DNA of 25,450 nucleotides. Source: CAZJOD01 sp964547525 (GTDB taxonomy: Bacteria; Bacillota; Clostridia; JAAYHZ01). The notes under the pieces were generated by a model that was given only the letters and a program-made list of their open reading frames with translations, had not been told where the DNA came from and made no database searches. A program made the translations under genes and the position numbers. Numbering within the stretch: the first letter of the stretch is position 1; each line of letters opens with the position of its first letter. The DNA lies in contig CAZJOD010000041.1 in NCBI GenBank assembly GCA_964547525.1, positions 1 through 25,450 on the forward strand, in the 5' to 3' direction. This document shows positions 15,998 to 23,317 of this stretch, piece after piece.

Positions 15998-16017
15998 TGA
16001 CCGGAGTGTACCGGTCA
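15998..16017. promoter_or_regulatory. Isolated GC-rich inverted repeat in a gene-free stretch
   Basis: TGACCGG (15998-16004) and CCGGTCA (16011-16017) form a perfect 7-bp dyad with a 6-nt centre, in the 401-bp gene-free region 15885-16285. It could be an operator or a hairpin. The stretch holds this dyad, the transpeptidase terminator and the sulfatase promoter; I see nothing else in it. Confidence 0.3.
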
Positions 16018-16155
16018 TTTGAAAATACCTACACCTTCACCTATTGATCTTATAACTCCTGTTTAATGATCCGCCGGTTTATTGCAATAAAATAAAATTT
16101 CTGCAGTAGAATATTGGTATCATTTTTATATAATATAAGTGCACAAGAAGACATT

Positions 16156-16194
16156 TCAAGTGAACTTGATACTTTTATATTTTTTTATTATAAT
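16156..16194 (+). promoter_or_regulatory. Near-consensus promoter of the second sulfatase with an overlapping operator-like dyad
   Basis: TTGATA (16166-16171) and TATAAT (16189-16194) are exactly 17 bp apart. A perfect palindrome, TCAAGTGAACTTGA (16156-16169), overlaps the -35, a place where a repressor would block polymerase. The leader to the ATG at 16286 is about 85 nt. Confidence 0.72.
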
Positions 16195-16285
16195 GAACAA
16201 AGTTTGATTATTGGATTACTGTTTTAAAAAACAAGAACTTACTGTATATTTTTCTTGAAAACGGACAAGCAAGGATGTGTATTTT

Positions 16286-17590
16286 ATGGAACGACCGAAT
16301 ATTATATTGATTATAACCGATCAGCAAAGAGCTGACATGATGAGTTGCACCGGAAACAAGCATATAAATACGCCAAATATGGATTATTTGGCAAAAAACG
16401 GCTTAAGATTTAACAATGCGTATTGTACTAATCCGGTATGTTCTCCTTCCAGATTTAGTATAATGACAGGTAAAATGCCGAGTGAGATAAATGCTTGTAG
16501 CGATTATGACAAGTCTCTCCGTTTAACATCGGATATATATGATTACAGTATCGCCGGGTTGTTAAAAAAGGTGGGTTATAAAACTGTATATGCAGGTAAA
16601 CAGGGTATTAAAGGATTAAAAATTACCGACCTTGGATTTGATGTTATCTCTCGTGACGAACGATATGAAATGGCCGATACATGTGGTGAATATATCAAAA
16701 ATTCGGATGAAAGCACACCTTTTTATATGGTGGCGTCATTTATTAATCCTCATGATATATGTTATAAGGCTATATATGATTTTTTAGATTATATGGGTGA
16801 AGAGAAGGAAGCGTTCAAAATAAAAGGAAAAGAATATGATAATATTCAAAACATATTATGTCACATAGATGAAGTTGGAGAAGATACTTTTTTCACTGAC
16901 ATTTGTCCTCCTTTACCTGATAACTATGAACCTCAAAAGGATGAACCTACGATAATTGAAGAGTTACTTAAACAAAGATACTTCAGATATATGGCAAGGA
17001 CGACTTATACCGACGAGCAATGGAGAATACACCGGTATTTGTACGCCAAACTTACGGAGAATGTAGACGGGCAAATCGGCGTAATAATAAATGCGTTAAA
17101 GAAAAAAGGTATATTTGATAATACTATTATAATTTTTACCGGTGACCATGGTGATATGGATGCGTCCCATAGAATGGAACATAAGTCGGTATTGTATGAA
17201 GAAGCTATGAGAGTTCCGTTGATTATAACCGATACCGCCGCTAAACGTTATGGTGTTTGTAATGACCCGGTTTCTAACGGATTGGATATTTACCCCACAA
17301 TATGTGAATATGCCGGTATTCCCAAACCAAAGCATTTAAAGGGAACCGGTTTAAAATCGGTGCTATATGACCAAAATTACCAAAAAAGAAAATATTTATA
17401 TGTTGAAAGTGAAATAGGGAATGCGGTTGTTACCGGCCGTTATAAATATGTTTTATATAACAAAGGTGAAAATAAAGAACAGCTGTATGATCTGGATAAA
17501 AGACCACTTGAAATGTTTAATGATGCCCATGATGAAAAATATAAAGATGTTTTAGAACAACTAAGGGAAATTATGAGGAATAAATCATAA
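16286..17590 (+). CDS. Type I sulfatase, Cys-type, with an altered GKxH motif
   Basis: 434 residues. The ATG at 16286 is chosen because AAGGA (16271-16275) is 10 nt upstream; the in-frame GTG at 16277 is too close to it. ERPNIILIITDQQRAD carries the first metal-site Asp (D12). The modification motif is CSPSR (C52-R56) then MTGKMP, so C52 should become formylglycine through an anSME encoded elsewhere. FTGDHGDM with a following HRMEHKS gives the later metal and sulfate ligands. The usual GKWHxG is GKQG here, so the sulfate-contact His is missing, which may shift specificity. Sulfate-ester hydrolysis is inferred; the substrate is unknown. No signal peptide. It has its own promoter and a hairpin follows the stop. 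Confidence 0.88.
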   Translation: MERPNIILIITDQQRADMMSCTGNKHINTPNMDYLAKNGLRFNNAYCTNPVCSPSRFSIMTGKMPSEINACSDYDKSLRLTSDIYDYSIAGLLKKVGYKTVYAGKQGIKGLKITDLGFDVISRDERYEMADTCGEYIKNSDESTPFYMVASFINPHDICYKAIYDFLDYMGEEKEAFKIKGKEYDNIQNILCHIDEVGEDTFFTDICPPLPDNYEPQKDEPTIIEELLKQRYFRYMARTTYTDEQWRIHRYLYAKLTENVDGQIGVIINALKKKGIFDNTIIIFTGDHGDMDASHRMEHKSVLYEEAMRVPLIITDTAAKRYGVCNDPVSNGLDIYPTICEYAGIPKPKHLKGTGLKSVLYDQNYQKRKYLYVESEIGNAVVTGRYKYVLYNKGENKEQLYDLDKRPLEMFNDAHDEKYKDVLEQLREIMRNKS

Positions 17591-17598
17591 AATATGAC

Positions 17599-17635
17599 TG
17601 TTTCGCACTCCTAGGATGTCCTGGAGTGCGAAACA
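17599..17635. terminator. Strong 13-bp hairpin between convergent sulfatase and cysQ genes
   Basis: TGTTTCGCACTCC (17599-17611) pairs perfectly with GGAGTGCGAAACA (17623-17635), and the loop holds a further AGGA/TCCT pairing. It is the expected place for a bidirectional terminator, but T-runs are poor on both sides. Confidence 0.6.
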
Positions 17636-17677
17636 GGTACATAATATACCAAGTAAAAAAGATCCGTGTAAAATTTA

Positions 17678-18469
17678 TTATAACGGTAAAGCGAGCTTAT
17701 TGTGTATATTGTTTAAAATATAAAAGCCTTTACGATTTAAAACATCAATACGGTTATAAGTCATTTCTGTATCGTCCATATTCATAAAGACTCCACCCGC
17801 CTCTTCCACTATACATTGCATTGCAGCCGTATCCCATTCCGATGTATAACCGAATCTGTAATAGATATCCGCTTCTCCCCGTGCAATCATACAGCCTTTC
17901 AGCGAACTGCCTACATCCGTTATATTTTTGATTTTATCTTTATTAAGCTCCATTGTTTTTTGTAGTTGTTCTGATGGATGAGAACGACTGACAACCATAC
18001 AAAGTTCCGAAGTCTTTTTAGACACATGTAGCTTTTTATTTATTCCGTTATGTTTATAAAACGATCCCTCGCCTGTTAAGGCAATGTACAATTCTTTTGT
18101 GCAAGGAACCGCTATAAGTCCGAACACGACTTTACCCTTGTAGGCCAAAGCTATATTTACGGTAAACTCACCGTTTCTTTTAACAAACTCTTTTGTTCCG
18201 TCTAAAGGGTCTACAATAAAACAATAATCGTTATTAAATCGGTTTAAATCGTCTTTTGATTCTTCTGCAAGGATTGCATACGACGGGAACCTTTCGTACA
18301 ATCCCGAAGTAATTATTCCGTTTGATCTCCGGTCGGCTTCGGTCAATGGACTTTGATCGTTTTTTAGAGTAACTCCAAAATCGGTTTCATAAACTTCTAT
18401 AATTGCATCACACGCTTTTAGCGCTAAACTTTCAATATATTCAACATCTGAAAAATTCAAGTGTCGCAT
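17678..18469 (-). CDS. cysQ: 3'(2'),5'-bisphosphate nucleotidase (PAP phosphatase)
   Basis: 263 residues from the ATG at 18469, preceded by AAAGGA at 8 nt; the further in-frame TTG at 18505 is less likely. It belongs to the inositol monophosphatase superfamily and is CysQ-type: AEES with E70, the metal-binding motif DPLDGTKEF (87-95), NGEFTVNIALA, and EWDTAA with D213. CysQ cleaves the 3'-phosphate of PAP, the inhibitory by-product when PAPS is used, giving AMP and phosphate. It is the last gene of the minus-strand run that contains a sulfotransferase, which would make PAP, so a shared job is likely. An inositol-phosphate substrate is the main alternative. Confidence 0.88.
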   Translation of the reverse strand: MRHLNFSDVEYIESLALKACDAIIEVYETDFGVTLKNDQSPLTEADRRSNGIITSGLYERFPSYAILAEESKDDLNRFNNDYCFIVDPLDGTKEFVKRNGEFTVNIALAYKGKVVFGLIAVPCTKELYIALTGEGSFYKHNGINKKLHVSKKTSELCMVVSRSHPSEQLQKTMELNKDKIKNITDVGSSLKGCMIARGEADIYYRFGYTSEWDTAAMQCIVEEAGGVFMNMDDTEMTYNRIDVLNRKGFYILNNIHNKLALPL

Positions 18470-18537
18470 TCTTAAGTTCCTTTCAAGATTGATTCGTTTA
18501 CACAATCGATTAGCATTTTGATAATAGAATCAACACA

Positions 18538-19542
18538 TTAATATATGTATGTGACATCGATAACATTTCCTGTCAGAAGAGAATCGATAGCGGCTTGTAT
18601 TACCGTTTGAGCCTTAAGACCGTCAACACCCGATCCGTCGATATCTTCCGGAGAAGCCCCTTGATCAATTTGTTTTGCAAATGCGGTAATACGTGCCTTA
18701 AAGGTGTCAAAAAATCCTTCATAGCCTCCAAATACAGGATTTGTGTATACCCTTTTTTCATAATTGCCGGCAGGATATAGTATGGCCTCTTTCCACATAT
18801 CTTCAACTACCAGTCTGCCTTTTGTGCCTGCAACTTCACACCTTTCCATGGGGTGACCCCGTTCGATATCGTAACTGCTGGTTAAATGACCGACCGCACC
18901 GTTTTCAAATTTCATGTTTATTGACGCTGTAGACCATATATCTCTGCCGGGGGCTTTCATTGCGAAACATTGTACCTTCACAATCTCTCCGCAAAAATAT
19001 CGCATCATATCAACACTATGGGGATTTAGTGCCTTCAAATGGTAAAACGGTGAATCCAACTTTTGGAATTTTCCTATCCAAAGTGCCATATTGATAAAAA
19101 GTTCATCTCCTATAAAACCGTTGTCTTTCCATTCTTTGGCTTTTAATGCGGCGGGAGTAAACCTGTGATTAAAATCGGTACCTAGGCAAAGATTCATTTC
19201 TTTAGCTTTTCGTACCATTTTTCTTGCGGATTCAATCTCGTTGGAAAGAGGTTTTTCACATAAAACATGGCATCCTGCATCTAATGCCAAAAGAACCGGT
19301 TCCAAGTGATCACTACCATATTCATAGCCACCTGTCGCAACACTACAAAAATCCGGCTTCATTTCTTTTAGCATGACAGAAGCATCGGTAAACCAAGGAA
19401 CATCATATTTTTTACCTGCCGTAACGGCTCGTTCTTCAATACGATCACATACAGCCGATAAAGAAATAAAATCCAATTCTTTGTAAACCCGGGCATGAGT
19501 ATTTCCAATAGGCCCCATACCTATGACACAACAAGTTTTCAA
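18538..19542 (-). CDS. Gfo/Idh/MocA-family NAD(P)-dependent oxidoreductase
   Basis: 334 residues. The N-terminal Rossmann fold starts CVIGMGPIGNTH (5-16), with the family motif CEKPLS (95-100) and the catalytic helix NPHSVDMMRYF (173-183; H175 is the likely catalytic residue). A C-terminal beta-sheet domain follows. Members oxidise or reduce hydroxyls on sugars, amino-sugars or inositols. The start codon is TTG at 19542, supported by GAGGTG 7 nt upstream. It begins 11 bp after the sulfotransferase stop, so the two are translated from one message. It probably prepares or recycles the sugar or cyclitol handled by its neighbours (inference). Confidence 0.92.
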   Translation of the reverse strand: MKTCCVIGMGPIGNTHARVYKELDFISLSAVCDRIEERAVTAGKKYDVPWFTDASVMLKEMKPDFCSVATGGYEYGSDHLEPVLLALDAGCHVLCEKPLSNEIESARKMVRKAKEMNLCLGTDFNHRFTPAALKAKEWKDNGFIGDELFINMALWIGKFQKLDSPFYHLKALNPHSVDMMRYFCGEIVKVQCFAMKAPGRDIWSTASINMKFENGAVGHLTSSYDIERGHPMERCEVAGTKGRLVVEDMWKEAILYPAGNYEKRVYTNPVFGGYEGFFDTFKARITAFAKQIDQGASPEDIDGSGVDGLKAQTVIQAAIDSLLTGNVIDVTYIY

Positions 19543-19553
19543 TATTTTTCACC

Positions 19554-20285
19554 TCATTTAGAAAAATCGGTCGAGTAGTTAAGCTCGATCAATTCGTCTT
19601 TAAAAAAAGACATATCAACCGGGCAGCCTTGAATTCTCCATCTACCTACCGAATCATTTCGAACCGGTATCTTAGCCAAATTAAAGCCTAAGAAATCTTC
19701 CAAGTGCTTTAAAACTTCGTCCTGCTTTAATACAAAATCTTCAAATCTGACATATATCTTATTTTTTGGAGGTGGTACCGCTTTAACTATTGCTCTTTGG
19801 TACAACCAGCTGATAGATCTGTTAACATATACATTATCGGATTTGTCATATTTAATACCGAAATCTTCCAAATCATCTGTTAAATGTGCACCAAGTATAC
19901 TATCTCTTGGGTCTCTGACCCAAAATATATATTTTATATCCGGAAACAATCGTATTATCCAAGGATATACCAATGTTGTTTCCGGGATTTTCCACCCCTT
20001 GTGTATCGCATCACTTTTTATAACCGAATCTAAAAACAACTCCAAGTGCTTAATAAACAGCGGATCGATTTTCATGGTGTGTAAGCGTGAAAAATCCCAA
20101 TTTAATCCACCCTTGTATTCAACATATTTAGCCATGATTCGGCATGCTTCGTACATATCCTCCGGAGGGATCAAGTCTCCGGATTTGTTAAGGTTTGCAC
20201 CCATATACACTCCGCTTTGAGAAAGAGTATGTGACATAGCTCGTGTTCCCGAGTGCCCACGCCCAATAATAGTGATCATTGACAT
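19554..20285 (-). CDS. P-loop sulfotransferase (PAPS-dependent), predicted
   Basis: 243 residues. The 5'-phosphosulfate-binding loop is IIGRGHSGTRAM (6-17), and the 3'-phosphate-binding segment is FWVRDPRDSILG (121-132), with R124 and S129 the expected contacts. HKGWKIPET (95-103) and a late VRFEDFVLKQDEVLKHLEDFLG complete the sulfotransferase pattern. It would transfer sulfate from PAPS to a hydroxyl or amine; the acceptor is unknown. No signal peptide or membrane helix, so it is cytoplasmic. AAAGGAG lies 11 nt before the ATG. It is followed at 11 bp by the Gfo/Idh gene and then cysQ. No PAPS synthesis genes (cysD/N/C) are in the window. Sulfotransferases are uncommon in Clostridia, so this may be an acquired gene. 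Confidence 0.8.
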   Translation of the reverse strand: MSMITIIGRGHSGTRAMSHTLSQSGVYMGANLNKSGDLIPPEDMYEACRIMAKYVEYKGGLNWDFSRLHTMKIDPLFIKHLELFLDSVIKSDAIHKGWKIPETTLVYPWIIRLFPDIKYIFWVRDPRDSILGAHLTDDLEDFGIKYDKSDNVYVNRSISWLYQRAIVKAVPPPKNKIYVRFEDFVLKQDEVLKHLEDFLGFNLAKIPVRNDSVGRWRIQGCPVDMSFFKDELIELNYSTDFSK

Positions 20286-20320
20286 AATATTTTATTCTCC
20301 TTTGTGAGATCTTTTTATAC

Positions 20321-20345
20321 AGGGAGTATTACATGAATACTCCCT
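20321..20345. terminator. Hairpin in the 81-bp spacer before the sulfotransferase
   Basis: AGGGAGTATT (20321-20330) pairs perfectly with AATACTCCCT (20336-20345) over a 5-nt loop. On the minus strand, the direction of transcription, the T-rich tract precedes rather than follows it, so it looks more like an attenuator or RNA-processing hairpin than a full terminator. Its core, GGAGTATT, is the same as in the terminator at 13773-13818. Confidence 0.45.
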
Positions 20346-20366
20346 TAACAAAAAAGAGTAAATCGT

Positions 20367-21737
20367 TTATTTATTTTTTTGTAATTTCTGAGCGTTACTC
20401 ACACTGCCAATATACATTGAATCATAGGCATCTTGTGATGTTTTAAAGGGAGATTTCCCGTTTCCGGCCCATTCGGTATTCGTGTATATAGGATTGGTTC
20501 TTCCTGTTTCGGTTTCTCTTTCCTTTATGTGTTTTTCCATTCTGCATTTAAGAAATGCAACCACATCAGGATTATCATCTGCAACGTTATTATTTTCCTC
20601 CGGATCCAGAATTAAATTATAAAGTTCAATTTCCGGTTTAAAATGGAAGTCGGGTTCCAAAGCACAGATTAGCTTCCATTCCGGGGTACGCCAACCGTGT
20701 TTACGCATCCAAGTACACTCTGTGATATAAAATTCCGGTTCGGGTGTTCTGCATTCTCCTTGCATCAGGGGAACAAGACTTCTACCGTCAAATTTTATAT
20801 CATGTTTTATGCACATAAGGTCCAATATGGTGGGCATAACATCCTTTAATTGACAGTAATCATCGAATCGGGTGTTTTCCGGTACTCTTTCGGGCATCTT
20901 GAAAATCAAAGGAACCACCAAAGTACAATCATACATACCATGGTGATCAAAGTAACAATCATGGTCGTATAAAGTTTCTCCATGGTCGGAAGTAATAACA
21001 ACCAATGTATTGTCAGCTATTCCGGTTTCCTCTATAGTATCGAAAATATTCTGTATACATGCGTCCATATAAGCTATGGCACCGTCGTATTGAGCAATAA
21101 CATAATCTTTATCCGTACATCCTTCAGGAAGCCATGACATAATATAATCTCCGAAAGGTTTAAAGTTTTTAACCGGTTCCATAGATTTATTTGACGGATC
21201 ACATTCATTTTTATTATAGAAAATGTTTTTGAAAGGCAAAGGTGGTAGGTATGGAGAATGAGGATCCATATGACGCATAAACAAAAAGAAGGGTTGTTCT
21301 TGGGATGCCAGCCTTTTCAGTTCGGGGATTGTAACATCGTTCAGGTTTTGTGCCTTAGGAGAACGTCCGCTTTCGTTCGGACCCCAACCGGCGAATTCAA
21401 GATATTTGTCAAATCCTCGACCTGCTGCGTTTTGAAAACCAACACAGGTACTTGTATACCCGTTTTCACGTAAAAGCTCGGCCAATGTTTTACCCTTAAT
21501 AGCGCCTTTATGTCGTAACGCCACAGTATCGGTCCCGAAGCAATCCAGACCGGTTAGCATGGAAGCGTATCCGGGTGTAGTAGGTATGTGGGCACTGAAC
21601 AAATTGCTAAATACAGTACCTGTTTTAGCGTATTTATCAATATGAGGGGTAGTAAGACGGTTATACCCGTATAAGCTCATATGATCTCTTCTTAAACTGT
21701 CAATGCCAATAATTATTAAGTTTGTTTTTTTATTCAT
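20367..21737 (-). CDS. Sulfatase-fold hydrolase with Thr at the nucleophile position
   Basis: 456 residues of alkaline-phosphatase/sulfatase superfamily. The metal-site start IIIGIDSLRRDH has D13, and VVITSDHGETLYDHD supplies later ligands. At the place of the formylglycine motif C/S-x-P-x-R stands TTPGY (T53-Y57) followed by MLTG at the correct spacing, so T53 replaces Cys and Y57 replaces Arg. It therefore cannot use formylglycine. Thr nucleophiles occur in phosphoesterase and phosphotransferase members of the superfamily, so the substrate may be a phospho-ester rather than a sulfate ester (inference). No signal peptide. AAAGGAG precedes the ATG. It starts 13 bp after the isomerase and lies before the sulfotransferase on the same strand. 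Confidence 0.85.
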   Translation of the reverse strand: MNKKTNLIIIGIDSLRRDHMSLYGYNRLTTPHIDKYAKTGTVFSNLFSAHIPTTPGYASMLTGLDCFGTDTVALRHKGAIKGKTLAELLRENGYTSTCVGFQNAAGRGFDKYLEFAGWGPNESGRSPKAQNLNDVTIPELKRLASQEQPFFLFMRHMDPHSPYLPPLPFKNIFYNKNECDPSNKSMEPVKNFKPFGDYIMSWLPEGCTDKDYVIAQYDGAIAYMDACIQNIFDTIEETGIADNTLVVITSDHGETLYDHDCYFDHHGMYDCTLVVPLIFKMPERVPENTRFDDYCQLKDVMPTILDLMCIKHDIKFDGRSLVPLMQGECRTPEPEFYITECTWMRKHGWRTPEWKLICALEPDFHFKPEIELYNLILDPEENNNVADDNPDVVAFLKCRMEKHIKERETETGRTNPIYTNTEWAGNGKSPFKTSQDAYDSMYIGSVSNAQKLQKNK

Positions 21738-21750
21738 GATAGATCTCCTT

Positions 21751-22551
21751 TTATCTGGCTCCTAATTTTTTAAGACATGCATTCAGATACCCGTAACTTT
21801 CGGCGGCTATTATTGCCACCTCGGCTAAACTCAAATTCAATGCGCCTATAACTTCAAGATTTACCGGGCCGTCGTAATTATGCTCGGTCAATACCGCCAA
21901 GTAACTGTACAAATCTATATCACCTCTGCCGCAGGCTTGGTTTGCGGGAGCACCCGGCCCGTGCTGGCGTCCTAAACAATCTCTTATATGAATGTGCTTA
22001 ACCTTGTTTATAACTTTTGGTAACGCATCCTCGGGTTGTTCGCCGGAGCGATAAATATGGCTAGGATCCATATCTATACCAAAAGCTTTTGAATTTACCG
22101 AATCCATAATGTGAGTCGTACTCGGAGTATTGAACATAACAGCACCTACATGAGCTTTTATGCATAATGATATATTATACGGTTCGGCTTTTTCCGCAAG
22201 CCTGTTCAACCTTTCAACAAGTTGTTTCATGTCTTCCTCGTTATTGCTTTTCCCGGAAGGTCCTACGTTAACAACAGGAATACCAAGTGCTTGAGCGGCT
22301 TCGAAAGCCTTTAACAAGCGTTCCTCGTCTAAAGACGCAACTTCGGTTGCCAGAAATTCCAGGTTATATTTCTCCATAGTTTCTTTCAATTGCTTTTCTT
22401 GGGATCTCCAGTCATCCGGAACAAGATGCTCACACATACCCTTAATTGCGGATATTTCAAGCCCGTCATACCCTGACAATGCGATATATTTTGCGGCCGT
22501 ATCAAAATCATAACCGCCGAATAAAACAGAATTAACTCCCAGCTTAATCAT
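21751..22551 (-). CDS. Sugar phosphate isomerase/epimerase (xylose isomerase-like TIM barrel)
   Basis: 266 residues from the ATG at 22551, selected because AGAGGTGA is about 7 nt upstream and family members begin in this way (MIKLGVNSVLFGGYDF); the more distal in-frame start at 22608 has no support. Family signs are SGYDGLEIS, the metal-site segments GIDMDPSHIYR, HIHIRDC and VNLEVIG, and ATEVASLDE. It would isomerise or epimerise a sugar or inositol intermediate. It is the first gene of the minus-strand cluster isomerase, Thr-type sulfatase-fold enzyme, sulfotransferase, Gfo/Idh, cysQ. The pairing of this family with Gfo/Idh enzymes is common in inositol and rare-sugar pathways. Confidence 0.85.
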   Translation of the reverse strand: MIKLGVNSVLFGGYDFDTAAKYIALSGYDGLEISAIKGMCEHLVPDDWRSQEKQLKETMEKYNLEFLATEVASLDEERLLKAFEAAQALGIPVVNVGPSGKSNNEEDMKQLVERLNRLAEKAEPYNISLCIKAHVGAVMFNTPSTTHIMDSVNSKAFGIDMDPSHIYRSGEQPEDALPKVINKVKHIHIRDCLGRQHGPGAPANQACGRGDIDLYSYLAVLTEHNYDGPVNLEVIGALNLSLAEVAIIAAESYGYLNACLKKLGAR

Positions 22552-22669
22552 TTGGTCACCTCTTTTATTGATTTTTGTCCGGAAATCTTCCATGTCAACT
22601 CCGAACATGTTGACTTGTTAAAGTTTTTTAATGTCTATGTTCGTATATAAAGTAAGTATAATATATATT

Positions 22670-22743
22670 AAAAAAAAGAGATAGTACATAAACATCGGAT
22701 TTCGTACGGATACGAAATTAATTTGTTTTAAAACAATCTCTTT
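22670..22743 (-). terminator. Structured 3' region and terminator after the methionine sulfoxide reductase gene
   Basis: On the minus strand, AAAGAGAT (22743-22736) can pair with ATCTCTTT (22682-22675), which runs into a T-tract (22677-22670). Between them sit a perfect hairpin TTTCGTA/TACGAAA (22700-22706 with 22711-22717) and the palindrome TTGTTTTAAAACAA (22723-22736), which competes with the outer stem. It ends the transcript of the gene at 22759-23247; the alternative pairings could also allow regulation of the downstream isomerase cluster. Confidence 0.6.
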
Positions 22744-22758
22744 GTTTAAATCAAAAAT

Positions 22759-23247
22759 TTATGGGTTGATGCGCATGTTTAGAATTTCTATAAATTGAGA
22801 CAAACCTTCGGCGTCTTCATTGTCAAATCTTGACTTAACAGGGCTGTCTATGTCTAAAACACCAAATAACCGGTTTAACCGGATTATGGGTAACACAATC
22901 TCCGACTGTGATGACGAGTCGCATGCAATGTGTCCGGGGAAAAGATTTACGTCATTCACTAATTGAATTTTTCTTGTTAGTGCCGCAGTTCCGCATACTC
23001 CTTTACCCAAAGGAATGCGGACACATGCGGGTTTTCCCTGAAAAGGGCCTAATACTAATTCACCGTTTTTATACAAATAGAAACCCGCCCAATTGATATC
23101 GGGTAAATGCATGTATAATAAAGCGGATGCGTTTGCAAGAACCGCAATCAAATCATTATCGTCACCTGTTAAAGCTTTGAGATGTGTGTTTAGTTGATGG
23201 TAAAAATCATTTTTATTTTGTGATGAAATCATCTCATAATTATACAA
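22759..23247 (-). CDS. msrC: Free methionine-(R)-sulfoxide reductase (GAF domain)
   Basis: 162 residues from the TTG at 23247, chosen because AAAGGAG lies 8 nt upstream; a TTG further out and an ATG 15 nt downstream fit less well. A single GAF domain of fRMsr type: NWAGFYLYKNGELVLGPFQG, ACVRIPLGKGVCGTA, FPGHIACDSSSQSEIVLP and GVLDIDSP. The three cysteines C75, C85 and C109 sit at a constant offset of -9 from C84, C94 and C118 as I recall them in the E. coli enzyme; the last is catalytic. It reduces free oxidised methionine with thioredoxin and protects against oxidative stress. It lies downstream of the AraC-type regulator on the same strand and may share its transcript. Confidence 0.93.
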   Translation of the reverse strand: MYNYEMISSQNKNDFYHQLNTHLKALTGDDNDLIAVLANASALLYMHLPDINWAGFYLYKNGELVLGPFQGKPACVRIPLGKGVCGTAALTRKIQLVNDVNLFPGHIACDSSSQSEIVLPIIRLNRLFGVLDIDSPVKSRFDNEDAEGLSQFIEILNMRINP

Positions 23248-23317
23248 TTTATATACTCCTTTCAATAGGTGTTTTTTTACTAAAAAATTTCAAACTTGCA
23301 CCATTAACAAAAGCACA

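Noticed and set aside
18600..18806. Small minus-strand gene inside the Gfo/Idh gene
   Set aside because: It is a frame shadow of a well-supported gene, with no ribosome site or recognisable product.
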